Source: JAEUIX01 sp964611125
Lineage (GTDB): Bacteria; Planctomycetota; Phycisphaerae; Phycisphaerales; UBA1924
Reading direction: 5' to 3'
Assembly (NCBI GenBank): GCA_964611125.1
Contig: CAZSZO010000013.1
Span: 16,613-80,612 of the forward strand
DNA length: 64,000 bases
This document shows, in pieces, positions 15,535 to 25,021 of the stretch (its first letter is position 1; each line of letters starts with the position of its first letter). Both the position numbers and the translations under genes were made by a program. Under the pieces are notes generated by a model, which saw nothing but the letters and a program-made list of their open reading frames with translations, made no database searches and had not been told where the DNA came from.

Positions 15535-17760
15535 TCACTTGGTTACGCCGAAGGCCCGCTCCAGGGCCATGTCGTGGGCCCGCACATAGGCCTCGCCCAG
15601 GACCGACCAGTCGAACTCCCAGCTCTGAGCCTCCACCTGGTTGCGCAGGGCGACCCGCCCACGCCGGTCGAGGCGGCAGAACTCGAGCATGTACTGGCAG
15701 AGTTCCTGGGCCGCGTCGTGGAACGACCGGCCGCGCCGGCGGATGCACCAGACGCCGGGCCGATTGTGCTCGCCGAACTTGCGGAGGACGTACGACCCGA
15801 ACCCCGCGAGGTCGCTGGTCACAGCGGGCACACCCATGGCGAGGCATTCGAGGGGGGTGTAGCCCCAGGGCTCATAAGCGCTGGGGAACAGGCCCATGTG
15901 GCACCCGCGGACGAACTGCTCGTAGTCCATGCCCCACAGGGGGCTGGTGGGGCTGATGAACTCGGGGTGGTAGACGACCTTGACAGGGTCGTCCTTGCGG
16001 TTGAAGAGCCAGACGTTTCGGATCTGGGTCAGGACGGGGTCCTTGGCCTCTTCATCGAGCATGTGGGTGGTGACCAGGGGCAGGCGGTCGACCTTGAGGG
16101 CTTGCTGCACGCGCCGGTAGCGCAGGACCCAGTGTTCATCGATCATCTTGTCGAGCTCGGCGCGTTGGCCGGTGGCCCCGAGGCGGAAGAGCTTCTCGCC
16201 CAGGTGCTTCATGATCTGGTCGCAGACGCCCCCGAACTCGTTGAGCACGCCGCGCTGCTGCAGGGCGAAGGGGTGCAGCGAACGGGTGGGCCGCTGGGTG
16301 ATGATGAAGAAGACGACCGTGAGATCGCTGCCGCTGGCCCGCAGTTCGCCGTTGAGCCGGGCCAGGGCTTCCAGGCAGAGGTCGAAGCCCTTGTTGCGGG
16401 GCTCGAACCGGCCGGAGGTGAAGAAGTACATCGTGCGGTCGAGGTCGAAGGAGTAGGAGGGGAAGAAGTGCCCCATCGTGAAGCGGTGGATCTGCTCCTT
16501 GAACTGCGCGTGCATGGTCTGAAACTCATGCCCGACGTTGTACCGCTGGATGTCCAGCCCGTTGGGGACGACCACTTCCGGTCGGCGGCCGAGCAGCCCG
16601 GCGCACTCCTCGGCCGTGACATCGGAAACAGTCGTGAAGATATGGGCCCCGTGGGCGCAGGCCCGCTCGGCGGAGTGCTGGAAGACGATGTTGTACTTCG
16701 CGGCTTCCTCGGCGTCGTTGATCCAGCCGCGCTGCAACCGGTCGTAGAACCCGTCGTCGCCGCTGGCCATGTAGCGGCCGAGCAATGTGGCGTGGGTCTG
16801 GAAGATGACCCCCACCGGCAGGTTCTGCTTCCGCACCATGGGGATCGTCAGGCCGCCCATCCACTCATGGCAGTGCAGCAGCACCGGACCCACGCGCCGG
16901 GCCGAGCCCGAAGAGGCGATGCGGGCGTCCGCCGAGTCGTCCATGCCCCAGCCGGCCCCGGCCTGCTCGCAGATCTTCTCCACCACGCGGCGCACGGCGT
17001 CGGCGAACGAGACGACGCCGTCGACGAGGGCGTCGCCGGCGGGGACGCCGATGCGGTGGTCGTTCCACAGGCGGAACTTGGTCGCGTCGAGCTTCGCGAG
17101 GCCCTGCCAGTGCTCGATCAGCAGCACGCGCGGGCGGCCGGTGATCATCCAGCGGCCGTGGTGGACGTGCAACCCCTCGTTTCTCAAGGCGTTGACGGCC
17201 CGGCCGATGACGCCCGTGGGCGTGGTCTCCTCAAACTCGAGGGCCGCCTTGGCCGGCTCCCACGGCCCGATCAGGCAGTACCGCTCGCCCCAGCGGTCGA
17301 CCATCGACGGCACTTTCGACTTCAGAACCTGGAAGATGCCGCCAAGCTGGTTGCAGACCTCCCACGCCACTTCCAGCAGCAGGCCCTGGGGCGAGCCGCC
17401 AGCGCCGGTGGTCACCCAATGCTCGGGAGGGGCCATGTCGGTCGGCCCGACAGTCGACCCGCGTAGCTCCGGCGCGGCGGCTGGAGCGGGCGGGCTGGGG
17501 AGATGGGGATGGGCGTTCGCGTCCGTCGGCCCGCTCGGCCCGGCTGGCGCGCCGGGCGAAGTGGGGCTGGGCGAGACCAGCGCCTGCGGCGGAGGCTGAG
17601 GAAGGGAGGTTGGGAGGGCCGGGCTGGCCGGCGTGACGGACGTGGGCGCAAGGTGCGCGGGCGGCGCCGGCGCGGGCTTGGGGGGGGCGGGCTTGGGGGC
17701 GACCGTGGGCGCCGAGGGGGCCTTTTCCTTGGTTGGCTTGCTCCACGTTCTCCTGGCCAT
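15535..17760 (-). CDS. Glycogen synthase, eukaryotic GT3 type
   Basis: 741 residues from ATG 17760; the frame is open much further upstream, but that part lacks domain similarity and overlaps the DUF3592 gene. A TACCCT box 6 bases before ATG 17760 supports the start. After a Pro/Ala-rich extension of about 120 residues, the GT3 domain begins with LLLEVAWEVCNQLGGIFQVL, as in yeast and animal glycogen synthases, and continues with YCLIGPWEPAKAALEFEETT, LLHCHEWMGGLTIPMVRK, VVVPNGLDIQRYN, FFTSGRFEPRNKGFDLCLEA and SAYEPWGYTPLECLAMGVPA. GT3 enzymes are retaining UDP-glucose-dependent synthases, unlike the GT5 (GlgA) enzymes of most bacteria. No allosteric Arg cluster was identified. Confidence 0.93.
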   Translation of the reverse strand: MARRTWSKPTKEKAPSAPTVAPKPAPPKPAPAPPAHLAPTSVTPASPALPTSLPQPPPQALVSPSPTSPGAPAGPSGPTDANAHPHLPSPPAPAAAPELRGSTVGPTDMAPPEHWVTTGAGGSPQGLLLEVAWEVCNQLGGIFQVLKSKVPSMVDRWGERYCLIGPWEPAKAALEFEETTPTGVIGRAVNALRNEGLHVHHGRWMITGRPRVLLIEHWQGLAKLDATKFRLWNDHRIGVPAGDALVDGVVSFADAVRRVVEKICEQAGAGWGMDDSADARIASSGSARRVGPVLLHCHEWMGGLTIPMVRKQNLPVGVIFQTHATLLGRYMASGDDGFYDRLQRGWINDAEEAAKYNIVFQHSAERACAHGAHIFTTVSDVTAEECAGLLGRRPEVVVPNGLDIQRYNVGHEFQTMHAQFKEQIHRFTMGHFFPSYSFDLDRTMYFFTSGRFEPRNKGFDLCLEALARLNGELRASGSDLTVVFFIITQRPTRSLHPFALQQRGVLNEFGGVCDQIMKHLGEKLFRLGATGQRAELDKMIDEHWVLRYRRVQQALKVDRLPLVTTHMLDEEAKDPVLTQIRNVWLFNRKDDPVKVVYHPEFISPTSPLWGMDYEQFVRGCHMGLFPSAYEPWGYTPLECLAMGVPAVTSDLAGFGSYVLRKFGEHNRPGVWCIRRRGRSFHDAAQELCQYMLEFCRLDRRGRVALRNQVEAQSWEFDWSVLGEAYVRAHDMALERAFGVTK

Positions 17761-17766
17761 GACGGC

Positions 17767-17772
17767 AGGGTA
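17767..17772 (-). promoter_or_regulatory. -10-like box TACCCT of the glycogen synthase gene
   Basis: Minus-strand TACCCT ending 6 bases before the ATG at 17760. The same hexamer precedes purL at almost the same distance. Confidence 0.45.
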
Positions 17773-17903
17773 CCACGTTACCGAGGTCTCTGCGGATCCT
17801 CGCTCGGCTGGCGAGCGCCGCGGGCCCCGAGGCTCCGGGCCAGAGGTCCTGTGCACGCGTTGGCCTTTGCGTGAAAACGGGTGGCGAAATGCAGCGGTTC
17901 GGG

Positions 17904-17909
17904 TAAACT
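17904..17909 (+). promoter_or_regulatory. -10-like box TAAACT upstream of the DUF3592 gene
   Basis: TAAACT 25 bases before ATG 17935, followed by a purine-rich CGGAGAA that can serve as ribosome-binding site. The same hexamer stands 6 bases before the DUF1015 gene start. Confidence 0.35.
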
Positions 17910-17934
17910 CAGACTGTTCAACGGAGAATGAACC

Positions 17935-18396
17935 ATGGACACGCTCGGCGAGTACTTCAAGATGCGCCTGTTCATCGGCGCGATTGTGCTTTTCATCGTG
18001 GCGGCCGCGTACAGCTACGCTGAGGCGAACTACTTGGCGTTCGGGGTCACGACCGACGCCAAGTTCACAAAAGTTGAACAAGTCAAGCAGCGGAAGCGGT
18101 ATGGCGGCTCCACGATCCGCAGCTATGCCCACTATGTCTTCAGCGAGCTGGAGGGCGGCGCGGCCCGCAAGGAGTCGGACGCCGTTGACGACGACTGGGT
18201 CGCCCCCGAGACGGGCGTGGTGCGGATTCAGTACGTGCCCGGTTGGCCGGGGTGGTCGCGCCTGGACGGCCACGTTCAGTGGTGGTCGCTGGTGCTGTGC
18301 GGAGGCGCGGGGCTCTTCATGATGGGCGCGGGATACACGTTCTGGCGGGGGTATGTGGCGCACGAACGGGCCCTGGAGCGCTCGCGGTCTCGCTGA
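17935..18396 (+). CDS. DUF3592-family membrane protein
   Basis: 153 residues with one membrane helix at each end (LFIGAIVLFIVAAAYSYA at about 12-29, LVLCGGAGLFMMGAGYTFW at about 120-138) and a soluble loop between. The loop has the DUF3592 pattern: a beta-rich module with a YAHYVFSE core and a VVRIQYVPGWPGWSRL strand. The family is widespread, and no biochemical role is established. It is divergent from the glycogen synthase gene and converges on purL. Confidence 0.75.
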   Translation: MDTLGEYFKMRLFIGAIVLFIVAAAYSYAEANYLAFGVTTDAKFTKVEQVKQRKRYGGSTIRSYAHYVFSELEGGAARKESDAVDDDWVAPETGVVRIQYVPGWPGWSRLDGHVQWWSLVLCGGAGLFMMGAGYTFWRGYVAHERALERSRSR

Positions 18397-18409
18397 CCAC
18401 GCCAGAGGT

Positions 18410-21400
18410 TCACCAGTCCAGCGGGCCGCGCCACGCCGCAGCGAGTTCCTCAACGCCGACCGACAGCGCGGCGAGCGGAATGTCCAACCGGCCTGAGGTG
18501 GTGAGCCTGCCGATGACCGCGTGCGGGAGGGGGCCGAGCACATCCTCCATGAGCGCCAGGTCCGGCGGGCGGATCTCCAGAACATACCGGCTGGGCGTCT
18601 CGGCGAAGAGGGCCGCGGCGACATCGCCGGCTCCGCCCGCTCCCCCATCCCAAGGCAGCACGCCCAGATTGATCTCGGCGCCGAGCGGGCTCTGCGGCAT
18701 GCTGCCGGCGAAGAGCATCTCCGCCACGGCGACGGCAAGCCCGCCGTCGGAGCAGTCATGGGCCGCCCGCACGAGGCCCCGCTCGATCAGCGCTCCGACG
18801 GCCCGAGCGGCGGCCGGCCCGCGAGCCAGGTCGGTCCGCGGGATCGAGGGATCGCCGACACCCTCCCCCGCCAGCGCGGCGAGGGCCTGATGGTGCGAGC
18901 CGCCCATCGCCGTGCCCGTGGCGCCCACCAGCACGAGCAGGTTCCCGGCGTCCTTTGCGTCCATGGTGACGCAGCGTTCCAGGCGCGGCACGATCCCCAG
19001 GCCCGTGATCAGCAACGTGGGGGGGATCTGGATGGTGACGCCGGCCTCGGTGGTGAATTGGTTGTTGAGTGAGTCCTTGCCGCTGACGAACGGCGTGCGG
19101 TAGGCCTTGGCGCCGTCGTAGCACCCCTCGGCGGCCCGCACGAGCGAGCCCATGTTCTCAGGCTTGTTGCACGACGGCCAGCAGAAGTTGTCGAGGATCG
19201 CGATGCGGGCCGGGTCGGCGCCGACGCACACCACGTTGCGCACGCATTCGTCGATCGCGGCCAGGGCCATCAGATAGGGGTCGCCAGCGAGCATCGGATC
19301 ACCCATCCCGGTCTGCAGGCCGCAGCCCACGGCGATCCCGCGCCCCGACCCGGCCACGGGCTCAAGAACGCTGGCGTCGCCCGGCCCGCGCCCGAGTCGG
19401 CCCACCAGCGGCTTGACGATGGTGTTCCCCTTCACCTCGTGGTCGTACTGGCGGATGATCCAGTGCTTGCTGGCGATGTTGGGATGGGCCAGCAGGGCCA
19501 GCAGCGAACGGGCGGCGTTGAGGGCTGGGCGACCCGACCCAGCGCTGCCCGACCCGGCGCCTGCCGAACCGGCCGACCCGCCCCCCCTTCCGGCCGCCTG
19601 GGCCGCCTGGGCCGACTGGCGCGGCCCGCCGGCGCCCGCCTGCGGGCCCGGCGACCAGACCGCCTCGCGCGTCGGCATGGGGATGCCATCGTGCAGGAAC
19701 CGCATCGACAGCCGCCCGACTTCCTTCCCGCGGTAGTTGAGGACCAGGTCCTGCCCCGGCGTGCCGAAGACGCCCAGATCGGCCATCTCGACGCCCTCTT
19801 CATCGCAGATCCGCTTGAGCGCCGGCACATTCGCCTCGGGAACGGCCAGCACCATGCGCTCCTGCGCCTCGCTGATCCAGATCTCGGTGTACGACAAGCC
19901 GGGGTACTTCAGCGGCGCCCGCTCGAGGTGCACCTCGGCCCCGAGCTTGCTGGCCATCTCGCCCACCGCCGATGAAAAGCCCCCGGCGCCGCAGTCGGTC
20001 ATGCCGTGATACAGCGGACCTCCGGGGTGCTCATCGCGGGCCCGCAGGATGGCGTCCAGCACCTGCTTCTCGGTGATGGCGTTGCCGATCTGCACCGCGT
20101 GCGAGAACTCATCGGCGTGGGTGTCGGTCAGCTCCGCCGAGGAAAAGGTCGCCCCGTGGATGCCGTCGCGCCCCGTGCGGCCGCCGACAGCGATGATGCG
20201 GTCGCCCGCTCGCGCGGCGCCCTTCACCTTGTCGCGCGGGATCAGCCCGATGCACCCGCAGAAGACCAGCGGGTTGCCGATGTACCGGTCGTCGAAGCAC
20301 ACCGCGCCGTTGACGGTGGGGATGCCCATGCGGTTGCCGTAGTCGCGCACCCCCGCGACCACCTGCGTCAGCACACGGCGCGGGTGCAGGCACCCGGCGG
20401 GCAAGCTCGCGGGCCCGCCTGTCGAGGCCGCGCCGCCCTTCACGCCCTCGCCATGCTGGGTCCAGTGGTCCGGATGGGCCACGCAGAAGACATCGGTGTT
20501 GGCGATCGGCTGGGCCCCGAGGCCGGTGCCGATGACATCGCGGATGCACCCCCCCGCCCCGGTCGCGGCGCCGCCATAGGGCTCGATTGCCGAAGGGTGG
20601 TTGTGGGTCTCGACCTTGATGCACACGCCCCAGCGGTCATCCAGCGCGATCACGCCGGAATTGTCGACGAAGACGCTCAGCGTCCAGTCGACGCCATCGG
20701 CGATCAGCTCGTGCGTGGCCGCGGCGACGGTGCTCTTGAGCAGGTTGGCGATGGTGACCGAGCCGTCGGGGTGGACGGTGTGCCCGGGGCGGCCGCGCCA
20801 GCCGATGGGGTCCTCGCCGGCGCCTGTCTGGACTGCGCCCGTCTGGCCGGGGCCCTTGCCGGGCCGATAGACGACGGTGCTCTTGAGGGTCTTGTGGACG
20901 CAGTGTTCCGACCAGGTCTGGGCGAGGGTTTCGAGCTCGATATCGGTGGGCTCGCGTCCGACGCGCCGGTACTCGGCCTGCAGGGCCTTCATTTCGTCGA
21001 GCGACAGGAACAGATGGGCCTCGCGGGCCAGCTTCACCAGCTCGTCGTCGGTCAGCTTGAGGATCGCGATCGAGCGGGCCACCTGCTCGTGGGCCTGGGC
21101 GTGGGCGAAATCAGTCGGCTGCCACGGCTGCGCCTCCACCCGCTGGATCACGGGGTTGGCCAGCAGCCGGCGCGCGAGCTTCGCCGCGTGCTCGGCGGAG
21201 ACGCCAGTCAGGTCGTAGCGCCAGCCTGTTGACACCTGGGCCGAGACGCCGACGAGGTCGCGGATGGCCGACTCGACCGACTGGGCCACCGGGTCCATCA
21301 CGCCCGGCAGCGGGTGCACCTCCACCACGCTCCCGGCGGTGATGGGCGGAACGGGCGATGCGCCGGTTACCGCTGTCTCGGTGACGGGGTCGGCCAGCAG

Positions 21401-21592
21401 CTGCGCGCGCACCGCCTCGGCCTGCTGCGGCGTGAGCGCGGCCTTGACGAGGTACACATGCGCTGCCCGCACCGACGTCGCGATGATGCCCAGGGCCCGG
21501 GCGTCGCGCCGGACAGCCTCGCCGAGGGGATCCGCCGTCCCCGGCTTGGGCAGGACCTCGAACCGATGAACACGGGCCGAAACGGTGATCAT
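18410..21592 (-). CDS. purL: Phosphoribosylformylglycinamidine synthase: PurS-PurS-PurL fusion
   Basis: 1060 residues from ATG 21592, supported by a TACCCT box 5 bases upstream. Converts FGAR to FGAM with ATP and ammonia in purine synthesis. Residues about 1-170 contain two consecutive PurS-like units: the first around FEVLPKPGTADPLGEAVRRD, the second around VEVHPLPGVMDPVAQSVESA. The PurL catalytic part follows: TWSEHCVHKTLKS, VETHNHPSAIEPYGGAATGA, TDCGAGGFSSAVGEMASKLG and, in the second half, FVSGKDSLNNQF and AHDCSDGGLAVAVAEMLFAG. A Gly/Ser/Ala-rich linker of about 50 residues joins the halves. The glutaminase PurQ is not in the window. The fused PurS pair resembles the PurS dimer of the Bacillus/Thermotoga PurSLQ complex. 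Confidence 0.93.
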   Translation of the reverse strand: MITVSARVHRFEVLPKPGTADPLGEAVRRDARALGIIATSVRAAHVYLVKAALTPQQAEAVRAQLLADPVTETAVTGASPVPPITAGSVVEVHPLPGVMDPVAQSVESAIRDLVGVSAQVSTGWRYDLTGVSAEHAAKLARRLLANPVIQRVEAQPWQPTDFAHAQAHEQVARSIAILKLTDDELVKLAREAHLFLSLDEMKALQAEYRRVGREPTDIELETLAQTWSEHCVHKTLKSTVVYRPGKGPGQTGAVQTGAGEDPIGWRGRPGHTVHPDGSVTIANLLKSTVAAATHELIADGVDWTLSVFVDNSGVIALDDRWGVCIKVETHNHPSAIEPYGGAATGAGGCIRDVIGTGLGAQPIANTDVFCVAHPDHWTQHGEGVKGGAASTGGPASLPAGCLHPRRVLTQVVAGVRDYGNRMGIPTVNGAVCFDDRYIGNPLVFCGCIGLIPRDKVKGAARAGDRIIAVGGRTGRDGIHGATFSSAELTDTHADEFSHAVQIGNAITEKQVLDAILRARDEHPGGPLYHGMTDCGAGGFSSAVGEMASKLGAEVHLERAPLKYPGLSYTEIWISEAQERMVLAVPEANVPALKRICDEEGVEMADLGVFGTPGQDLVLNYRGKEVGRLSMRFLHDGIPMPTREAVWSPGPQAGAGGPRQSAQAAQAAGRGGGSAGSAGAGSGSAGSGRPALNAARSLLALLAHPNIASKHWIIRQYDHEVKGNTIVKPLVGRLGRGPGDASVLEPVAGSGRGIAVGCGLQTGMGDPMLAGDPYLMALAAIDECVRNVVCVGADPARIAILDNFCWPSCNKPENMGSLVRAAEGCYDGAKAYRTPFVSGKDSLNNQFTTEAGVTIQIPPTLLITGLGIVPRLERCVTMDAKDAGNLLVLVGATGTAMGGSHHQALAALAGEGVGDPSIPRTDLARGPAAARAVGALIERGLVRAAHDCSDGGLAVAVAEMLFAGSMPQSPLGAEINLGVLPWDGGAGGAGDVAAALFAETPSRYVLEIRPPDLALMEDVLGPLPHAVIGRLTTSGRLDIPLAALSVGVEELAAAWRGPLDW

Positions 21593-21597
21593 GCCGC

Positions 21598-21603
21598 AGG
21601 GTA
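21598..21603 (-). promoter_or_regulatory. -10-like box TACCCT of purL
   Basis: Minus-strand TACCCT ending 5 bases before ATG 21592; no Shine-Dalgarno sequence. Confidence 0.45.
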
Positions 21604-21715
21604 CACCCCCCGCGCAGCGCGGGGGCCCGGTCGCCCCCGGTCCCCCCCCGCGCCCCTTGCGCGCGCCCGTTGCGCGGCGCCGCCTCGGAATGCTGGCGCC
21701 GGGGGCGATCGGCTC

Positions 21716-21721
21716 TATACT
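21716..21721 (+). promoter_or_regulatory. -10-like box TATACT of the fungalysin gene
   Basis: TATACT ends 9 bases before GTG 21731; no ribosome-binding site is seen. It may be a leaderless or very short-leader transcript. No -35 is recognisable. Confidence 0.4.
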
Positions 21722-21730
21722 GAACACTCA

Positions 21731-24700
21731 GTGACCCGTGCGTTGCGTGCTCGCTCCATTGTGAGTCCTTTCACCCCCCTGGCCCTCGCGCTGGTGGCGG
21801 GTTGGTCGTCTGCGCCTGCCTTGGCTGACGCCGCCGCCGACGCCGGGCGCGCCCACGCGCACGAAGGTCTCCCGTTCCTGGATATCCGCCTGCACGACGG
21901 CTTGCCCACGCCGGTGGTCCGCAAGGCCGCGGCTGGCGCCCTCGCGCGCCAGACCCCGGGCGTTGATCGCCTGCGGGCCCTGGTCCCGGGGTTGCGGATC
22001 GATCGTGATGAGATGCTCGGGGCCGCGGGGAGCGTCGGTTCGCCGCTGGCGCCTCTCACCCCGGGGGTGGCGATGGGGGGCGGCGCGATGCGGGGCGTGC
22101 GCCCATCGCCCCGGCAGGTCGTCGCTGATTTTCTGGCCGAGTATGTCGATGTGTTCGAGGTGACGCCCGCGCTGCTCTCCGGCGCCCGCGTGACGCGCGA
22201 CATGGTGACCGCCTCCACCGGCGTGACGCACCTGACGTTTCAGCAGCAGTTCAGCGGCCTTGACGTCCTGGGATGCGAGCTGCGGGCGAGCGTCACGCCG
22301 ACCAGCGGGCTGGTGCACCTGGCCTGCACGATGCTGCCGCTTCCTGACGCGGGCTTGCCGGGCGAGGTAGAGGTTGGCGAGATTCAGGTTGGCGAGGTTG
22401 AGGCCCTGCTGCTCGGGATGCTGAGCGCCGGCGTCTCCCCCGCCGATCTTCCGCGGCCGGATGCCGGGCGGGCCGGCCCCGCGCTGACCCCGGGCGAAAC
22501 GTTCTGGACCACGCCCGATCTGCGCGCGGATGAGCCGGTCACGACCCGCCGGGTCTTCTTCCCTCTGACGCGCGAGACCATTCGGCCCGCGTGGCTGGTG
22601 GTTGTTCCCGTCCCGGGCGAGGGGCACACCTACGACATCGTGATCGACGCCATCGACGGCGCGATCCTGAAGCGGACCGACCGGCTGGTGCGCGATTCCA
22701 CGCTGCCAATGACCTTCCGCGTCTATACGGGCGCCAGTCCATCCCCGCTGTTTCCTGGGCGTGAGACGCCCGATGGGTTCCAGCCGCCCTTCGTGCTGCG
22801 CGACCTCATCACCATCCAGCCAGCGGAGATCACGCCCTTCAGCCGCGATGGCTGGATCCCGGATTCAGGCGTCACAACGCTCGGAAACAACGTCGCGGCG
22901 CACCTGGATCTCAACAGCGACAACGTGGCCGACCTCCCGCGCCCGAGCGGCGGCCCAGAGCGGACCTTCGATTTCCCGATCGATCTGACCCAGCCGCCCA
23001 GCGCGAGCCGGCAGGCCGGCGTGGCGCAGGGGTTCTACCTGGCCAACCGGTTCCACGACCGGCTCTATGCCCTGGGCTTCGATGAGGCGGCCGGGAACTT
23101 TCAGACCAGCAACTTCGGACGGGGCGGGGTCGGCGGCGACGCGATCCAGCTCGACTGTCTGGATGGCTCTGGCGCCGACAACGCCAACTTCAATGGCGGC
23201 GGCGTCGACGGCTCCGGCGCCCGCATCCAGATGTACGCATGGTCCGGGCCTCACCCCGATCGCGACGGCGTCTTCGACGCCATGCTTGTGTTCCACGAGT
23301 TCGCCCACGGACTCTCCATCCGCCTGCACGGCGGCCTTGAGAACATCGCCCAGCCCGGCGGTCTTGGCGAGGGGTGGAGCGACTTCTTCGGCCTGAGCCT
23401 CTGCGCACTCCCCGGGGACGACCCGGCTGGCGTCAGTCCATTCTCGCCGTTCGTGGCCCCCGGGCTCTTCGGCAGGGCGTCATTTCGCGACAATTACTAC
23501 TTTGGCATCCGCCGGTATCCGTACTCTGTCGATCTGGCGAAGAACCCGCTGACCCTGGCCGACATCGACCCTCGTCAGGTCAGCCTGCCCGCGTCCCCGC
23601 CGCTGAACCCCGCGTACGGCTCGCTGGCGAACCTCGCCGACGAGGTGCACAACGCCGGGGAAGTGTGGTGCAGCGCCCTCTGGCAGGCCCGGGCCCTGCT
23701 TCATGAGCGGCTGGGCCCGAGCGCCAACGAAGCGATGATGCAACTCGTGGTCGACGGCATGAAGCTCTCGCCCTCGAACCCGACCTTTCTACAGGCCCGC
23801 GACGCGGTGCTCGCCGCCGAGGTCATCCGCAGCCGCGGGGCCGGCGCCGATGCCCTCTGGCGCGGCTTCGCCTTGCGCGGCATGGGCGAGGGCGCCTCGG
23901 TCCCCGCCGCCACCATCAACACCGGCGTGGTCGAGTCGTTCGCGATCCCGCGCACGGTGCTGTGGACCTACCCCGACGGCCTGCCCGGGCCCCGCGCCGC
24001 AGGCGAACCGTCGACCATCCGCCTCACCGCCGCGCCGGTCGGGGTGGTGCTGGTCCCGGGATCGGTCACGCTCCACTGGGCGATTGATGATGGGCCGTTC
24101 ACGCAGGCTCCGGTGGAGGCGGGTTCTGCCGAGGGTGAGTTCCGCGCGCTGCTGCCGGCTGCGAACTGCGGCTCGGTGGTGCGGTACTACTTTTCGGCCC
24201 AGACTTCGGAGGGCGAGCGCCTGGATCCGCCCGGGGCCCCGCAAGCCGCCCGCCGCGCCGCTGCTGGGGCTGAGTCGCTTCGCCTCAGCGATGCGTTCGA
24301 TTCGGATCAGGGGTGGACCGTCGGGCCCGACACCGCCGGCGAGGGTCGCTGGGAGCGTGCCGACCCCGCGGGGTATTCGAATGCGGGCCGGGTCGTTCAG
24401 CCCGCTGACGACCACACCCCGGGGCCCGGCGGCGCGTGCTTTGTGACGGGACGGAGCTTCTTCCAGCAGCTCACCTACGGCCGCACCCGCCTGACGAGCC
24501 CGCCGATCGACCTCTCCGGTACGCTCGACGCGCAGGTCAGCTACTGGCGCTGGTACGTCAATGGCGCGGGGCTGGCGCCGTACCAGAACCGCTTCACCGT
24601 CGAGGTCTCGCCCGACAACGGCGCGAGCTGGCGGCAGGCCGAGGTGGTGGGCCCCGGCAGCGCGCATGACCCGAACGTCAACGGCGGCTGGCGATTCGCG

Positions 24701-25021
24701 TCGTGGCGGCTGTCGACCCTCGGGCTCGCACCGACGCCTGCGCTCCGGGTGCGGTTCACGGCGGAGAACAACTTCGGCGGGAGCTTCATCTTCGCCGCCG
24801 TCGACGACTTCGCCGTCAGCGTCGTCACCTGCCCGCCGCCGCCGGCGTGCCGGCCCGACGTGAACGGTGACGGCGCCCTCGATCCCGACGATCTGGCTGA
24901 TTTCATTACGTGTTTTTTCTCTATCGCCGCATGCCCGCGGGCTGACTGGGACGGCGACGGCGAGGCCACTCCAGACGACCTGGCGGACTACATCGCGGCG
25001 TACTTTGCCGGGTGCCCGTAG
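21731..25021 (+). CDS. Secreted fungalysin (M36) metalloprotease with GC-type dockerin tail
   Basis: About 1096 residues from GTG 21731 (TTG 21743 or GTG 21761 also possible). A signal peptide (PLALALVAGWSSAPALADA) is followed by an FTP-like propeptide of some 250 residues. The M36 catalytic domain follows, with the zinc site LVFHEFAHGLSIRLHGGLEN (HExxH) and the third ligand Glu in GEGWSDFFGLSL. It then has a beta-sandwich region with a jelly-roll-like segment (QVSYWRWYVNGAG). The last 60 residues hold two EF-hand-like repeats (DVNGDGALDPDDLADF, DWDGDGEATPDDLADY) and end in AYFAGCP, the dockerin-like tail called GC-type in planctomycetes. The frame is open upstream to 21314, but that part overlaps purL. 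Likely role: an extracellular or surface endopeptidase. Confidence 0.9.
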   Translation: MTRALRARSIVSPFTPLALALVAGWSSAPALADAAADAGRAHAHEGLPFLDIRLHDGLPTPVVRKAAAGALARQTPGVDRLRALVPGLRIDRDEMLGAAGSVGSPLAPLTPGVAMGGGAMRGVRPSPRQVVADFLAEYVDVFEVTPALLSGARVTRDMVTASTGVTHLTFQQQFSGLDVLGCELRASVTPTSGLVHLACTMLPLPDAGLPGEVEVGEIQVGEVEALLLGMLSAGVSPADLPRPDAGRAGPALTPGETFWTTPDLRADEPVTTRRVFFPLTRETIRPAWLVVVPVPGEGHTYDIVIDAIDGAILKRTDRLVRDSTLPMTFRVYTGASPSPLFPGRETPDGFQPPFVLRDLITIQPAEITPFSRDGWIPDSGVTTLGNNVAAHLDLNSDNVADLPRPSGGPERTFDFPIDLTQPPSASRQAGVAQGFYLANRFHDRLYALGFDEAAGNFQTSNFGRGGVGGDAIQLDCLDGSGADNANFNGGGVDGSGARIQMYAWSGPHPDRDGVFDAMLVFHEFAHGLSIRLHGGLENIAQPGGLGEGWSDFFGLSLCALPGDDPAGVSPFSPFVAPGLFGRASFRDNYYFGIRRYPYSVDLAKNPLTLADIDPRQVSLPASPPLNPAYGSLANLADEVHNAGEVWCSALWQARALLHERLGPSANEAMMQLVVDGMKLSPSNPTFLQARDAVLAAEVIRSRGAGADALWRGFALRGMGEGASVPAATINTGVVESFAIPRTVLWTYPDGLPGPRAAGEPSTIRLTAAPVGVVLVPGSVTLHWAIDDGPFTQAPVEAGSAEGEFRALLPAANCGSVVRYYFSAQTSEGERLDPPGAPQAARRAAAGAESLRLSDAFDSDQGWTVGPDTAGEGRWERADPAGYSNAGRVVQPADDHTPGPGGACFVTGRSFFQQLTYGRTRLTSPPIDLSGTLDAQVSYWRWYVNGAGLAPYQNRFTVEVSPDNGASWRQAEVVGPGSAHDPNVNGGWRFASWRLSTLGLAPTPALRVRFTAENNFGGSFIFAAVDDFAVSVVTCPPPPACRPDVNGDGALDPDDLADFITCFFSIAACPRADWDGDGEATPDDLADYIAAYFAGCP

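Noticed and set aside
14965..17466. 833-residue plus-strand frame antisense to glycogen synthase and rnhA
   Set aside because: It is a shadow of two well-supported minus-strand genes; the translation has no recognisable domain.
17761..18759. Upstream extension of the glycogen synthase reading frame (1074 residues in total)
   Set aside because: The added part has no domain similarity, overlaps the real DUF3592 gene on the other strand, and ATG 17760 has a good TACCCT box.
21314..21730. Upstream extension of the fungalysin reading frame
   Set aside because: It runs antisense to the start of purL and would put the signal peptide inside the protein; GTG 21731 is better placed.
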